DNA of 64,000 nt from an uncultured Flavobacteriaceae bacterium (GTDB lineage: Bacteria; Bacteroidota; Bacteroidia; Flavobacteriales; Flavobacteriaceae): the NCBI GenBank assembly GCA_947494715.1, contig CANLWG010000007.1:186001-250000 (forward strand). The letters are read 5' to 3'. Position numbers and translations under genes: made by a program. Within the stretch, counting starts at the first letter, position 1; each line of letters starts with the position of its first letter. Shown here piece by piece: positions 1 to 9,374 of the stretch. The notes below the pieces were generated by a model. It made no database searches, had not been told where the DNA came from, and saw nothing but the letters and a program-made list of their open reading frames with translations.

Positions 1-867
1 GACCGATACTATTCTGGAGATATGGCTATCTTACAGGTTTTGTCCACCAATCCGGAAGGATATAGGGTTAAGTTAAGGGAGCAAAAACCTTTAGACTATT
101 CAAAATTGCATTTTAAAGAGATAAGGATAGATTCATCAATGCGGAAGGAGATTTTACAGCGAAGTGTCCATAATCAAATCGAGAACTCCTATTTTCAGTT
201 TCGGCCAGATTCCATCTTGTCCAGCCCACTAAAGCAGTTTTCGGACAATAAAGAAAAAGAAGTGTACCTGTTGGATGACTACATACGCTTCAAAACGTTG
301 CGCGAAACTATTATCGAAATCATCAAGGATGTTTCCTATAAAAGATTGGACCAGGATTATAATGCCATACGCATAAAAGGGTTCGATTACACCCAGGTTA
401 CGGACTTACCACCATTGGTCCTTATGGATGGCTGCCTTATACAGGATAACAATGCCCTTTTGGAGTTCGATGCCCGAACCATTGAATCAATAACCGTGCT
501 GAGGCACAAGCTTGTTTTTGGGCCCGAGGTATTCCAAGGGGCCATGGTCATAAGTACAAAAACCGGTGATGGTTACGGGCAATTTCAGAAGAATGCGGTA
601 ATTTCTGCAGAAGAGATTTTTGAGCCTCGGCCGAACAAAAAATACTTTGTACAACAATATGACCCAATAAACCCCGCCGATTCCAAATTTCGTCTGCCGG
701 ATGATCGCTTACAATTACTTTGGGTCCCAAAATTCAATTTGAAGGATGAACAGGCCCAATTGGAGTTTTTTACCTCCGATGTTTCGGGAGAGTTTGAAAT
801 TCACTTGGAAGGACTTACTCATGAGAACAAACCGGTCTCCATCCGAAAATCGATTTATGTTGATTGA
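1..867 (+). CDS. C-terminal part of a large secreted protein with a TonB-plug-like domain (5' truncated)
   Basis: The frame is open from base 1, seven codons before the first ATG at 22, so the gene almost certainly begins outside the window. About residues 125-190 read like the plug domain of a TonB-dependent receptor: LVLMDG, then a hydrophobic IESITVLR strand, then a GAMVISTKTG end, which parallels the VVIDG/ENITVLKDG/VIVITTKSG pattern of the SusC at 14525-17542. No barrel follows. The protein ends about 90 residues later in a beta-rich segment (LQLLWVPKFNLK, FFTSDVSGEFEIHLEG) like the tails of Bacteroidota MG2-plus-plug proteins. The specific role is unknown. The stop lies three bases from the end of the convergent gene at 871, with no terminator visible between them. 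Confidence 0.7.
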   Translation, partial: DRYYSGDMAILQVLSTNPEGYRVKLREQKPLDYSKLHFKEIRIDSSMRKEILQRSVHNQIENSYFQFRPDSILSSPLKQFSDNKEKEVYLLDDYIRFKTLRETIIEIIKDVSYKRLDQDYNAIRIKGFDYTQVTDLPPLVLMDGCLIQDNNALLEFDARTIESITVLRHKLVFGPEVFQGAMVISTKTGDGYGQFQKNAVISAEEIFEPRPNKKYFVQQYDPINPADSKFRLPDDRLQLLWVPKFNLKDEQAQLEFFTSDVSGEFEIHLEGLTHENKPVSIRKSIYVD

Positions 868-870
868 ACC

Positions 871-2070
871 CTATTCCAAACCTCTTGTCCAACCATCGGC
901 CCAATCTGGTTTTAGGACTCCGTTTCCAGCACCTGTAGCCATATTTTCCTGATAAAATCCTGGATTGGTCCCTGTGTAGTTGGTCGGAACAAAATCCGTC
1001 GAGGGACTATCAAATTGAATCGAATCGATTTGCAGATTACCCATGTCTATACGATTTGAAGCCACCGAACCTTCTACATTGATTCCCAAACTCATGTCCG
1101 TTGTATGGACATTGGTTAGTACATATTTTCCCCCTTCTTCAGAATAATTGAATCCTCCTTCCGTAACTGGCCCTACAATACTAATATTTTGTATGGTATC
1201 GGCGACTATCGGATTGGGATTTTCTACAATGTTATCACTGGTAATTCGGATTCCGGATTTGGAACTGCCGGAAAGGTACCATGAGTCCCCGTTCCCACTC
1301 CAGTCATTGGTTACCGCTATACCATTCCCTCCAGAATTGGTAACTACCAGTCTCTCAGCATCCGCATTGCCTCCAATGAAACGAATTCCGTTTCCCAGAC
1401 TTTCATAAGTTTGTACATTGGTGACATTTGTGAAGGAACCCACTCCGTAAAGGGCAATACCATCAAAATTTTGTTGATTTTCTGCAAAGGCTCCTGCATA
1501 CTCAATTCGTAGATAGTTTATCGATCCGGATGAATCCTCCAATTCGGAACCCCCATAAAAAACATCAATAATATCCGATCGGCCTACCTCTCCTGTATCT
1601 ATGGGGGCCTTCCCGCAAATAATAATGCCTCCCCAGTCCCCGGGGGCAGGATTTTCCGCCCCGGAGGTGATGACCACCGGATTGTCCGGCTGTCCGAATA
1701 CAGAGAATGAACCACCTTGAGCTACTGCAATATAGGCACCCACTCCCGGCTCCGCTTTGATGACTGTGCCGGCTGGAATGGATAAAGCCGCCTTGTCCCG
1801 TATTAAATAAGGTCCTGTCAATCTATATTCTATACTAGGATCTAACTGCACCGGATTCACCGATATCCCTTCCAAAATACCTATACTTTCCAAAGGACAG
1901 AAACCAGGGCATGGTCCTCCACAATCCACGGTGATTTCATCCCCATTGAGGATGCCATCAAAACAAGTAAGCTCAGCATTGTTATCATCTACAGGGTCAT
2001 CATCGGAACATGAAATGGTTAGAAAAAAAAACATTCCTACAAAAACACTTTTAAAAAAAAGGGGCTTCAT
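871..2070 (-). CDS. Lipoprotein with a right-handed beta-helix-like repeat region
   Basis: The start at 2070 is preferred over the upstream ATG at 2097. It gives a clean SPII signal (MKPLFFKSVF to FLTISC) followed by the acidic DDDP surface-export-like stretch common in Flavobacteriaceae lipoproteins. Next comes a Cys-rich motif (CFDGILNGDE, VDCGGPCPG) often seen behind such signals. The remaining roughly 330 residues are repeats rich in Gly, Asn and beta-strand residues (GIALYGVGSFTNV, GIRFIGGNADAERLVVTN), which suggests a beta-helix fold. It is the last gene of the SusCD-led minus-strand series, 91 bp after the VCBS gene. It could bind a glycan or protein at the surface, but no catalytic residues are recognisable. 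Confidence 0.75.
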   Translation of the reverse strand: MKPLFFKSVFVGMFFFLTISCSDDDPVDDNNAELTCFDGILNGDEITVDCGGPCPGFCPLESIGILEGISVNPVQLDPSIEYRLTGPYLIRDKAALSIPAGTVIKAEPGVGAYIAVAQGGSFSVFGQPDNPVVITSGAENPAPGDWGGIIICGKAPIDTGEVGRSDIIDVFYGGSELEDSSGSINYLRIEYAGAFAENQQNFDGIALYGVGSFTNVTNVQTYESLGNGIRFIGGNADAERLVVTNSGGNGIAVTNDWSGNGDSWYLSGSSKSGIRITSDNIVENPNPIVADTIQNISIVGPVTEGGFNYSEEGGKYVLTNVHTTDMSLGINVEGSVASNRIDMGNLQIDSIQFDSPSTDFVPTNYTGTNPGFYQENMATGAGNGVLKPDWADGWTRGLE

Positions 2071-2188
2071 ATACGGTTTACTAGGGAACAGGGGCATTGG
2101 ATTTTTTATAATTACAGAGAATAAAAGATACCACTTTTTACCATTAAAACGTATACTTGGTTCAATTGAATTTTAAAAATCCGCTAGT

Positions 2189-5100
2189 CTATGGCTCTGG
2201 GAGATTGAAGGTGTACGATCGGTCATTATTGGCAATCACCAAAAATGTATTTTCACTAATCTTTAATATCTCTCTGGCATTTAAACTAGGGGGTAGAGGC
2301 AAATAATCGACAAAGTTGAATGTACCGTCTTCCGTAAAAGTGAGTATTCCTCCTGAATTTGAGCTGCTTTGGCCCAGTTCCGTTGTATAATCCAGATAGT
2401 TGCCCACAAAGACTATCCTTAGGTTCAGATCTTTGTCCGTATCCACGTGAAAATCCTCAATTGTGCTCAATTGGGCCTCTTTGGGTAGGGATACACCTTG
2501 AAAAGTACTGTCCGATTGGAAAAAGGCCATAGATTGCATCTCGTATATCGCTTTGACTTCCAGGATATCCTTTTCCTGCCATCCTGTCAAATCCGTAATG
2601 GTACTTATTTTTGAAAATTCCTCATACCCTAAAAATCGTTTTTTTAGGGAGGGGAGCTGCTCGGCCAACCGGTCCTTGGAGGCAAAGGGTACGTAGTTTC
2701 CAAAGAAATCATAAAAAATAATGGGGTCTGGTTGGGTATTTTCATCAAAATCATCGATATACAGTTTTAAAGGGCGCTCCGGTGAGGCCTTGAACTTGAT
2801 GTTCAGGCCAGCATTACCTCCCAAGATGTCGTTTTTGCCATCCCCATCCAAGTCGGTTACCCATACCGTATTCCACATACCGTGGGTCTTATCCAAGCCA
2901 TAGGCTTTGGTCTTATCCACAAACTTGGAGTCCCCCTGGTTTATAAGAATGGTAATGGGCATCCAGTCCCCAACGAGTACTAAATCTAAAAGGTCGTCAT
3001 CATTTATATAGGCCCATTGACTATCCGTTATCATGCCCATACTGGACTGTACAACCACTCGAAAGCTACCTTTGCCATTGTTCTCTAGGATATAGCTGGT
3101 TGGAGATAGACCATATCCACCTGGAATGGAACGGTTACCGATAAAGAGATCGGTAAACCCATCCCCGTTAAAATCCCCTGAGGATACACTACCCCCATTG
3201 GTCTTTATCAAATCAATTTTGAGTCGGCTAAATATACCATTACCGTCATTGATGTAGATACGATCTTCCAAAGAGGGGTCTCCTTCTACCTTTTCGTTTC
3301 CACCGCTCATTATGTAGAGATCGAGGTCACCGTCATTGTCCAGGTCAAACGTTGTGGCATCTACATCTTCATAGGCAACATCCTTGATGAATTCACTTTT
3401 TCTGTCCTTTAGGAAAGTTCCGTTCCTTTGCTGTATAAAAAGTGTAGGGGATTTGTATTTTGAAGATCCCACAAAAACATCGTCCAGTCCATCGTCATTG
3501 AAATCTGCTTTGAGCAAGCAAGGGCCTTCAGAAGATAGTTTTTCGGGCATTAAGATTTCGCGTTCATAATCCAAATAGTTGTTTTCAATATGTATGTATG
3601 GAAAAGTGGTAATCTCCTCATCTTTTTCGTCCAAAGGATGATGATTTTCCAATTGGGCGCCCAAAGCGTTTCTTTTAATAGAATGATGTTGATTAACGGC
3701 CAGATTCTTTTCTATTTGTTTCCCCCCGTCTAACCATTGTATCTTAACGGAATCGATTTCCTCAATACTTCCCAACCCAAAATGTAGTCTGTGCGAAGAG
3801 GAAGACTGAAATCCCTTGGTAGCGGTAAGCTCCTTATAAAATTTCTTACCATTGGCGTAGAGATACAATTTTGAACCGGTAGGATTTCTGTATGTTTCGT
3901 CCCCTATTAATTCAAATGAGATGAAATTATTTTGTGCCTGATCTGGGCTCTTGTTTTCCAACACCAAGGCCTTTTGATTAATATTATTGACAACAATATC
4001 CAGATCACCATCATTGTCCAGATCGCCATAGGCCGCCCCATTGGAATAGGAGGGTTGTAATCCAGATGCATTGGTAAGCCTTTCAAATTCCAAGCTTCCC
4101 TTATTGCGAAAAAGTACATTGGGAATATTAATGGTCGGCATTTGGTCAATCAACTTTATCTCAATCTCATTTTGCTTGGTTTGGTCATATTTTGCAAAAT
4201 CCACATTGCTCAGATAATTGATGTAGTTTAGGTCATTGGGACGTTTGTAAATACCGTTGGTCACATAAATGTCCTGGAGGCCATCATTATCAAAGTCTTG
4301 GATCAATGGGGACCAACTCCAGTCCGTGGCATGGGTTTCCGTCATTAAAGCTATATCGGAGAAGGATTGGTTGCTCCTATTTAACTGTAACGTATTTCTT
4401 GCGTACTGGATACCGAAACCAAACTTCTTTTTGATCTGGCTTACCTTATCCGAATCTTCCCCCCCGGATTTTAAGAAAATCTCATGGTCAAAAGGCATCA
4501 TATCCAAGGTGAAAATATCGGGGAGCAGATCATTGTTTATATCGGCGATATCCACACCCATGGTAAATCGGGCGGTGTGGTCTAGGTAATTGCTCCTAGA
4601 TTCCTTAAAGGTTTTATCTCCCTGATTGATATAAAGGTAGTCGTCCTCATGAAAATCGTTACCAACATAAACATCTATGAAACCGTCTTTGTTGATATCC
4701 GCTGTAGTTAAGGCTAATCCATACCCTAAGGCGCTGATATAAATGTTTGCTGCCTCTGTGACATCAACAAATTCTATATGACCTTCATCCAATCTATTCT
4801 CAAAAAAACGATCTCCGGCAAGTGAGTCTTTCTGTTGCCGGATACTTATATTGCCATAACTTCTAGGGGTGTGGATGGAATGGTTCATCAGGTACATATC
4901 CATATCCCCATCGTTGTCATAATCGAAGAAAGAAGCTTGAGTGGAGAATCCTGAAAAATCCAGACCATATTGAGCGGAGGATTCCGTAAACGAACCATCG
5001 CCATTATTTATGTAGAGCAAATTATGTGCCTTAAGACTCTTATAATTACCTACTTTAGAAACGTAAATATCCAGAAACCCATCATTATTGACATCTTCCA

Positions 5101-5470
5101 TAGTCACTCCAGTTGACCAAGTTGAGTCCAATGCCATTCCAGCTTCTTCGGTTATATCCTTAAACTTTAGATTTCCTAAATTAAGGTAGAGCCGATCTAA
5201 GGTTTGGTTGGCGGACAAATAGATGTCGTCCAGACCATCATTGTTTATATCGCCAATAGCCACCCCACCTCCGTTATAGTAATAGAGATATTCTATGATA
5301 TTGAGGTCATCCAGATGTTGGAGATCATTTGAAAAATCGATACCACTACTATCGGAGGGAACGCTGTGGAAATATATCGCGGCCTTTTCTGTGGGAATCT
5401 CATCCTTTGTCTTGGAGCAACTCGCCAAAAGCAAGGAAACGATAGTGAAGACACTTATTGTGTATCTCAT
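2189..5470 (-). CDS. VCBS/FG-GAP repeat lipoprotein with ASPIC/UnbV-like domain (copy 3)
   Basis: 1093 residues starting with an SPII signal (SLLLASCSK). Calcium-loop FG-GAP/VCBS blades recur through the N-terminal half (DINNDGLDDIY, FDYDNDGDMDMYL, DINKDGFIDVYVGNDF) and again after about residue 630. An ASPIC/UnbV-like segment lies near residues 520-610 (GFQSSSSHRLHFGLGS, VKIQWLDGG). Two beta-propellers at the cell surface are the likely structure. The gene starts four bases after the end of the upstream paralogue (5474-8800) and is clearly co-transcribed with it. Such proteins accompany some SusC/SusD pairs, but their ligands are unknown to me. It is a paralogue of the two neighbours, aligning blade by blade with distinct loops. 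Confidence 0.88.
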   Translation of the reverse strand: MRYTISVFTIVSLLLASCSKTKDEIPTEKAAIYFHSVPSDSSGIDFSNDLQHLDDLNIIEYLYYYNGGGVAIGDINNDGLDDIYLSANQTLDRLYLNLGNLKFKDITEEAGMALDSTWSTGVTMEDVNNDGFLDIYVSKVGNYKSLKAHNLLYINNGDGSFTESSAQYGLDFSGFSTQASFFDYDNDGDMDMYLMNHSIHTPRSYGNISIRQQKDSLAGDRFFENRLDEGHIEFVDVTEAANIYISALGYGLALTTADINKDGFIDVYVGNDFHEDDYLYINQGDKTFKESRSNYLDHTARFTMGVDIADINNDLLPDIFTLDMMPFDHEIFLKSGGEDSDKVSQIKKKFGFGIQYARNTLQLNRSNQSFSDIALMTETHATDWSWSPLIQDFDNDGLQDIYVTNGIYKRPNDLNYINYLSNVDFAKYDQTKQNEIEIKLIDQMPTINIPNVLFRNKGSLEFERLTNASGLQPSYSNGAAYGDLDNDGDLDIVVNNINQKALVLENKSPDQAQNNFISFELIGDETYRNPTGSKLYLYANGKKFYKELTATKGFQSSSSHRLHFGLGSIEEIDSVKIQWLDGGKQIEKNLAVNQHHSIKRNALGAQLENHHPLDEKDEEITTFPYIHIENNYLDYEREILMPEKLSSEGPCLLKADFNDDGLDDVFVGSSKYKSPTLFIQQRNGTFLKDRKSEFIKDVAYEDVDATTFDLDNDGDLDLYIMSGGNEKVEGDPSLEDRIYINDGNGIFSRLKIDLIKTNGGSVSSGDFNGDGFTDLFIGNRSIPGGYGLSPTSYILENNGKGSFRVVVQSSMGMITDSQWAYINDDDLLDLVLVGDWMPITILINQGDSKFVDKTKAYGLDKTHGMWNTVWVTDLDGDGKNDILGGNAGLNIKFKASPERPLKLYIDDFDENTQPDPIIFYDFFGNYVPFASKDRLAEQLPSLKKRFLGYEEFSKISTITDLTGWQEKDILEVKAIYEMQSMAFFQSDSTFQGVSLPKEAQLSTIEDFHVDTDKDLNLRIVFVGNYLDYTTELGQSSSNSGGILTFTEDGTFNFVDYLPLPPSLNAREILKISENTFLVIANNDRSYTFNLPEP

Positions 5471-5473
5471 GTC

Positions 5474-8400
5474 TTAAAATTTAAATAGGATCAGGGAGTC
5501 CCTGTTTCTGGCTACTATAAGTTGTTGGCCATCTATCACCATATCACGGATTTCACCTTTCATGTTAAAACCGCTCCCGCTCTTATGACTTATAAATTTC
5601 ATGGCGCCTAGATTTTCCAAATAAATACCATAGGAAGCATCATACCGGCCCACTTCCGGCTTTACGTTGTATAAATTTCCTCCCAAAACAATATCTTGAT
5701 CGCCATCCTTATCAAAATCATGGGTAGCGATTGCATAGGTAGTCGAAAATTGGGCCTCAATGGGAAGTTCCTGAACCCTGAAATTAAAATCCCCTTCGTT
5801 TATTAATACTATGGAAGAAAGAATGTTGGCCTCCAAACGATTTGCTCCCTCCAGTTCTTGAGGTGAGAACATGTCCGTAATGGATGCATTTTTGAAGGAT
5901 TGGTAGTCGGGAAATTTCTTGTTGAGGGCTTTTATCTGTTCTATTAAATTATGCCGAAGTGCATAGGGGTAATCCTTTCTGTCGTCCCTGCGAAAGGTAA
6001 GAATAGGGTCGGTAAAGCCGTTACCGTCAAAATCTTTGGAATATAACGTAATCGTATTTGCAGAGCTTGCCTTGAACCGGCTATTAAGACCATGGTTGCC
6101 TAATACGAAATCCATATCCCCATCGTTATCCAAATCTGCCGGATGAATGGTGTTCCACCATCCTTTTAAACTCGCTAATTTATTGTTAGCTTTCTTTGTA
6201 AAATGGCCCTTTTCGTTTACTAATATTTCAATACCCATAAATTCGCCGACCACGATCAGATCTTCATCACCATCGGCATCCAAATCCTGGAATAGGGCAT
6301 CCGTAACCATTCCTATTCCCTGTAGTTCCTGTGCCTGTTGACTGGTAACATCCGTAAAGTTTCCTTGACCGTCATTTTGAAGCAAAAACCCTGAACAAGG
6401 TAAGCCGTACTTAAGGGGAACTATCCGTTCGCCCACAAAAAGGTCTTGATCTCCATCACCATCTACATCCACCGCTCGTACTATGGAAGTACTATGGAAG
6501 GATCCCTTTACAGGAAGTTGTTGATTCGATAATGTAAAATTTCCATCACCATCGTTCAAATAAAGACGATCTGAGAAATCAACTGAAAATTGGGAATACT
6601 CGATTCCACCACTACATACGTAAAGATCCAAATCGCCATCATTGTCCGCATCAAAAAATAGGCTGCCCATGTCTTCAGAACCACTGGTCTTATCGAAATC
6701 CTTGGTTGCTTTGGGAACCAATTTATTTTTGCTTCCCAAGAATAGCGTGGGAGAACTGCCTTTGGATCCTCCAATGAACAAGTCTTTTAGACCGTCATTG
6801 TTTATGTCGGCCATGGAAAATTTAGGACCTTCCGTACTCCACATATGGTTGAGCAAACGGTCTCTATCAAAATCCACAAAGCGGTTTTCACGATGCTTGT
6901 AGTCGATATCCCAATAAATTTTTTCGAATACCTTTTTATCAGGTTCGTTGTTTTTTGTTTCCAATGTTTTAGCGTCCTTTTCATAAAGGGTTAAGGTTTG
7001 ATCTACCATAACACTATCCAACTTAGTAACCTTTCCTGAAGGCCAAATTATGGTAACGGTAACAGGCTCAGCGGTCTTTAATCCGATGTTTGGGCGTATA
7101 TCCATGCTAGATTGAAAACCACGTACAGGCTGGTTTTCAATTGTAATGGAATAGGGCTCAATTTCTATTTTGGAACCAATTGCATTTGTGTTTCCATTTT
7201 CTCCTTTTAAATCAAATTTAATATAATGTGACTTGGCATCGTCCATAGTTGTGTTTTGATAAATGAACGATTCCATATTGAGATTGTTCACTACCAGATC
7301 CAAGTCACCATCATTATCAAGGTCACCATATGCTGCTCCGTTGGAAAAACTTTCCTGTAATAGACCGGATTTTTCGAAAACCTCGAAATTAAGTTCGCCC
7401 AAATTTTTATAGGCATGATTTTTTACTTTGTTCGAGGGAATGATATCTATCAATTTTGCATAATTGATGGTATCATTGCTTATCATAGACTTTAGTATTT
7501 CCTCGTTGGAGAGGTAAAGGAGATAGTCCTGGTCGGTAAGATCTCGATAGACCCCGTTGGCTATGAATAGATCTTTGAGACCATCATGGTCCATATCAAA
7601 AATTAGGGCCCCCCAACTCCAGTCGGAGGCCTCAACACCACTTAATCTACCAATTTCACTGAACGAATTGTCCGCATTGTTCAACTGAAAGGTATTTCGG
7701 GTAAACTGATGATAATATCCACTATTAAGGTTCAACTGGTACTTGTTCCAATCCTCAAAAGTGGTTACGGTCTTAAGGCGTTCATAATCAGAGGGGAGCA
7801 TCTCCGTAACGAAAATATCGTTGTACCCATCATTGTTGATGTCGGCCATATCCGCACCCATGGAAGCCACACTTGTTGCTGTAATCCGATCTTCGAGTTG
7901 CTCCGAAAAAGTACCGTCCTGATTATTGATATATAGGTAATCCCGCTCAAAAAAATCATTGGATACGTAAATGTCCTCCCAGCCGTCATTATTCACATCC
8001 CCAACGGTCACCCCAAGGCCAAAACCTATAACACTACCATAAATACCTGCTTTTTCGCTCACATCAACAAACTTGCCGTCCACATTTTCCATTAATTTAT
8101 CCCCTCCTAGAACGTCTCTTTTATTGCGTTGGTTCAGCTTTAGGTCAAAACCTCCAATGGCCTTATAGGAATTGTTCAGGATATAGACATCCAGATCCCC
8201 ATCCTTGTCGTAATCAAAAAATGAAGCATGTGTTGAAAATCCCTTGTCATCCAAGTTGTACTCTGCAGCCATTTCCTTAAAGGTGTTGTTCCCTTGATTG
8301 ATGAAAAGTTCATTTTGTTTGTTTTCCCCTTTTAGATCACCGGAATTACATACATAGATATCTAGATAACCGTCCGCATTGATATCTACCATGGCCACTC

Positions 8401-8800
8401 CTGTGGACCAGGGTTTTGTTCCCCCGGTACGAGATCGATCGGTAATGTCCTCAAATTTGAAACCACCTTTGTTTAGATAGAGCCGGTTTTTTTCTTGATT
8501 GGCTATAAAGTAAACATCTGGTAGACCGTCATTGTTGATGTCCCCAATGGCGACACCGCCACCGTTGTAATAGTTACGGTATTTGTAAACGTTGAACTCA
8601 TTGTCATACGCCAGGTTGTTCGTAAAATCAATACCTGTACTACTTTTATGCAGCAATTGAAAAACTTTTTTTGGCTCAGGTTGGTCCTTATTATCGGTCT
8701 CTGAGGTGCAAGCAGTTATAATTGACAGGAGTACCATCAATATGCTCAATTGTCCAAATTTTTCTATCGAAGCGTTTTTTCTATTCCCTATCCAATACAT
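5474..8800 (-). CDS. VCBS/FG-GAP repeat lipoprotein with ASPIC/UnbV-like domain (copy 2)
   Basis: 1108 residues. The N-terminus is a long positively charged leader followed by a hydrophobic core and the lipobox SIITACTS. An internal ATG at 8737 would leave almost no n-region, so 8800 is kept. FG-GAP blades are dense (DINNDGLPDVYF, FDYDKDGDLDVYILN, GDLDNDGDLDLVVNN). An ASPIC/UnbV-like segment (GFQSSMDIRPNIGL, VTIIWPSGKVT) lies near residues 550-610. The gene overlaps the end of the small lipoprotein gene upstream by 20 bases, implying translational coupling. It is closest in layout to the copy at 9352-12657, sharing the blocks SDWSWGALIFDMD and FERDYLYIN. Ligand and role are unknown. Confidence 0.88.
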   Translation of the reverse strand: MYWIGNRKNASIEKFGQLSILMVLLSIITACTSETDNKDQPEPKKVFQLLHKSSTGIDFTNNLAYDNEFNVYKYRNYYNGGGVAIGDINNDGLPDVYFIANQEKNRLYLNKGGFKFEDITDRSRTGGTKPWSTGVAMVDINADGYLDIYVCNSGDLKGENKQNELFINQGNNTFKEMAAEYNLDDKGFSTHASFFDYDKDGDLDVYILNNSYKAIGGFDLKLNQRNKRDVLGGDKLMENVDGKFVDVSEKAGIYGSVIGFGLGVTVGDVNNDGWEDIYVSNDFFERDYLYINNQDGTFSEQLEDRITATSVASMGADMADINNDGYNDIFVTEMLPSDYERLKTVTTFEDWNKYQLNLNSGYYHQFTRNTFQLNNADNSFSEIGRLSGVEASDWSWGALIFDMDHDGLKDLFIANGVYRDLTDQDYLLYLSNEEILKSMISNDTINYAKLIDIIPSNKVKNHAYKNLGELNFEVFEKSGLLQESFSNGAAYGDLDNDGDLDLVVNNLNMESFIYQNTTMDDAKSHYIKFDLKGENGNTNAIGSKIEIEPYSITIENQPVRGFQSSMDIRPNIGLKTAEPVTVTIIWPSGKVTKLDSVMVDQTLTLYEKDAKTLETKNNEPDKKVFEKIYWDIDYKHRENRFVDFDRDRLLNHMWSTEGPKFSMADINNDGLKDLFIGGSKGSSPTLFLGSKNKLVPKATKDFDKTSGSEDMGSLFFDADNDGDLDLYVCSGGIEYSQFSVDFSDRLYLNDGDGNFTLSNQQLPVKGSFHSTSIVRAVDVDGDGDQDLFVGERIVPLKYGLPCSGFLLQNDGQGNFTDVTSQQAQELQGIGMVTDALFQDLDADGDEDLIVVGEFMGIEILVNEKGHFTKKANNKLASLKGWWNTIHPADLDNDGDMDFVLGNHGLNSRFKASSANTITLYSKDFDGNGFTDPILTFRRDDRKDYPYALRHNLIEQIKALNKKFPDYQSFKNASITDMFSPQELEGANRLEANILSSIVLINEGDFNFRVQELPIEAQFSTTYAIATHDFDKDGDQDIVLGGNLYNVKPEVGRYDASYGIYLENLGAMKFISHKSGSGFNMKGEIRDMVIDGQQLIVARNRDSLILFKF

Positions 8801-9374
8801 ATCTAAGGTCGTCTATTTTAGCCTTTACCAATCGGTTATCATCCAAAGGTTTAATGGTTATTCTACGGTTTCCGTCCACTTTGACAAACAACACGGTCGA
8901 ATCCTTTTTGAGTGGAACTCGAATAAAATCATTTCCGGGATACCATTTTTCCAGGGAGTCCTTGACCGCTAACAGCAACTGATCTGATTGTAGAGATTTG
9001 TTCCATAATGCCCATGCGTCATAATAGAATTGAAGTTTCATTCCGGTCATAATGGTCTTTCCTTCATTAAAATCACCATAGAAAAGCATGGTCATGTCCT
9101 TTTCCGGATCCGATGTTGCCTTTTTGGGTAAAGGGTATTTAACAAATGGGAAAACTTCACTATGGGACACCTTTTTTTCCCGATTCAAATCCCAACAGAT
9201 TTCAAAAAAATCTTTCCGGGTTTGCCCCAACCGAAGCCCAAGAAAAAGAGAATCATGGACTACACCACTGGAAAGCTCTTTTTTTACCATACTTGTGTAC
9301 TTACTTTCAGAGCAACCAATAAGTACGATGAAAATGAAGATGCCCCATACTTTAGCGATCCTTTTTGAATTCAT
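8781..9374 (-). CDS. Small lipoprotein of unknown function inside the VCBS operon
   Basis: 197 residues. The ATG at 9374 gives a standard SPII signal (MNSKRIAKVW, lipobox VLIGCSE); the ATG at 9392 only adds an acidic prefix. I recognise no domain. The body is mixed alpha/beta with a central FYYDAWALWNKSL segment and a basic C-terminus (ITIKPLDDNRLVKAKI). The gene overlaps the end of one VCBS gene by 23 bases and the start of the next by 20 bases, so it is translated within the same message. Its position between two giant surface propellers suggests an accessory or partner role, but that is inference only. Confidence 0.65.
   Translation of the reverse strand: MNSKRIAKVWGIFIFIVLIGCSESKYTSMVKKELSSGVVHDSLFLGLRLGQTRKDFFEICWDLNREKKVSHSEVFPFVKYPLPKKATSDPEKDMTMLFYGDFNEGKTIMTGMKLQFYYDAWALWNKSLQSDQLLLAVKDSLEKWYPGNDFIRVPLKKDSTVLFVKVDGNRRITIKPLDDNRLVKAKIDDLRYVLDRE

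Noticed and set aside
2161-2170. Perfect 10-bp palindrome TTCAATTGAA in the gap before the beta-helix lipoprotein gene
   Set aside because: Short and AT-rich; expected by chance in a window of this size and not placed at a recognisable promoter.
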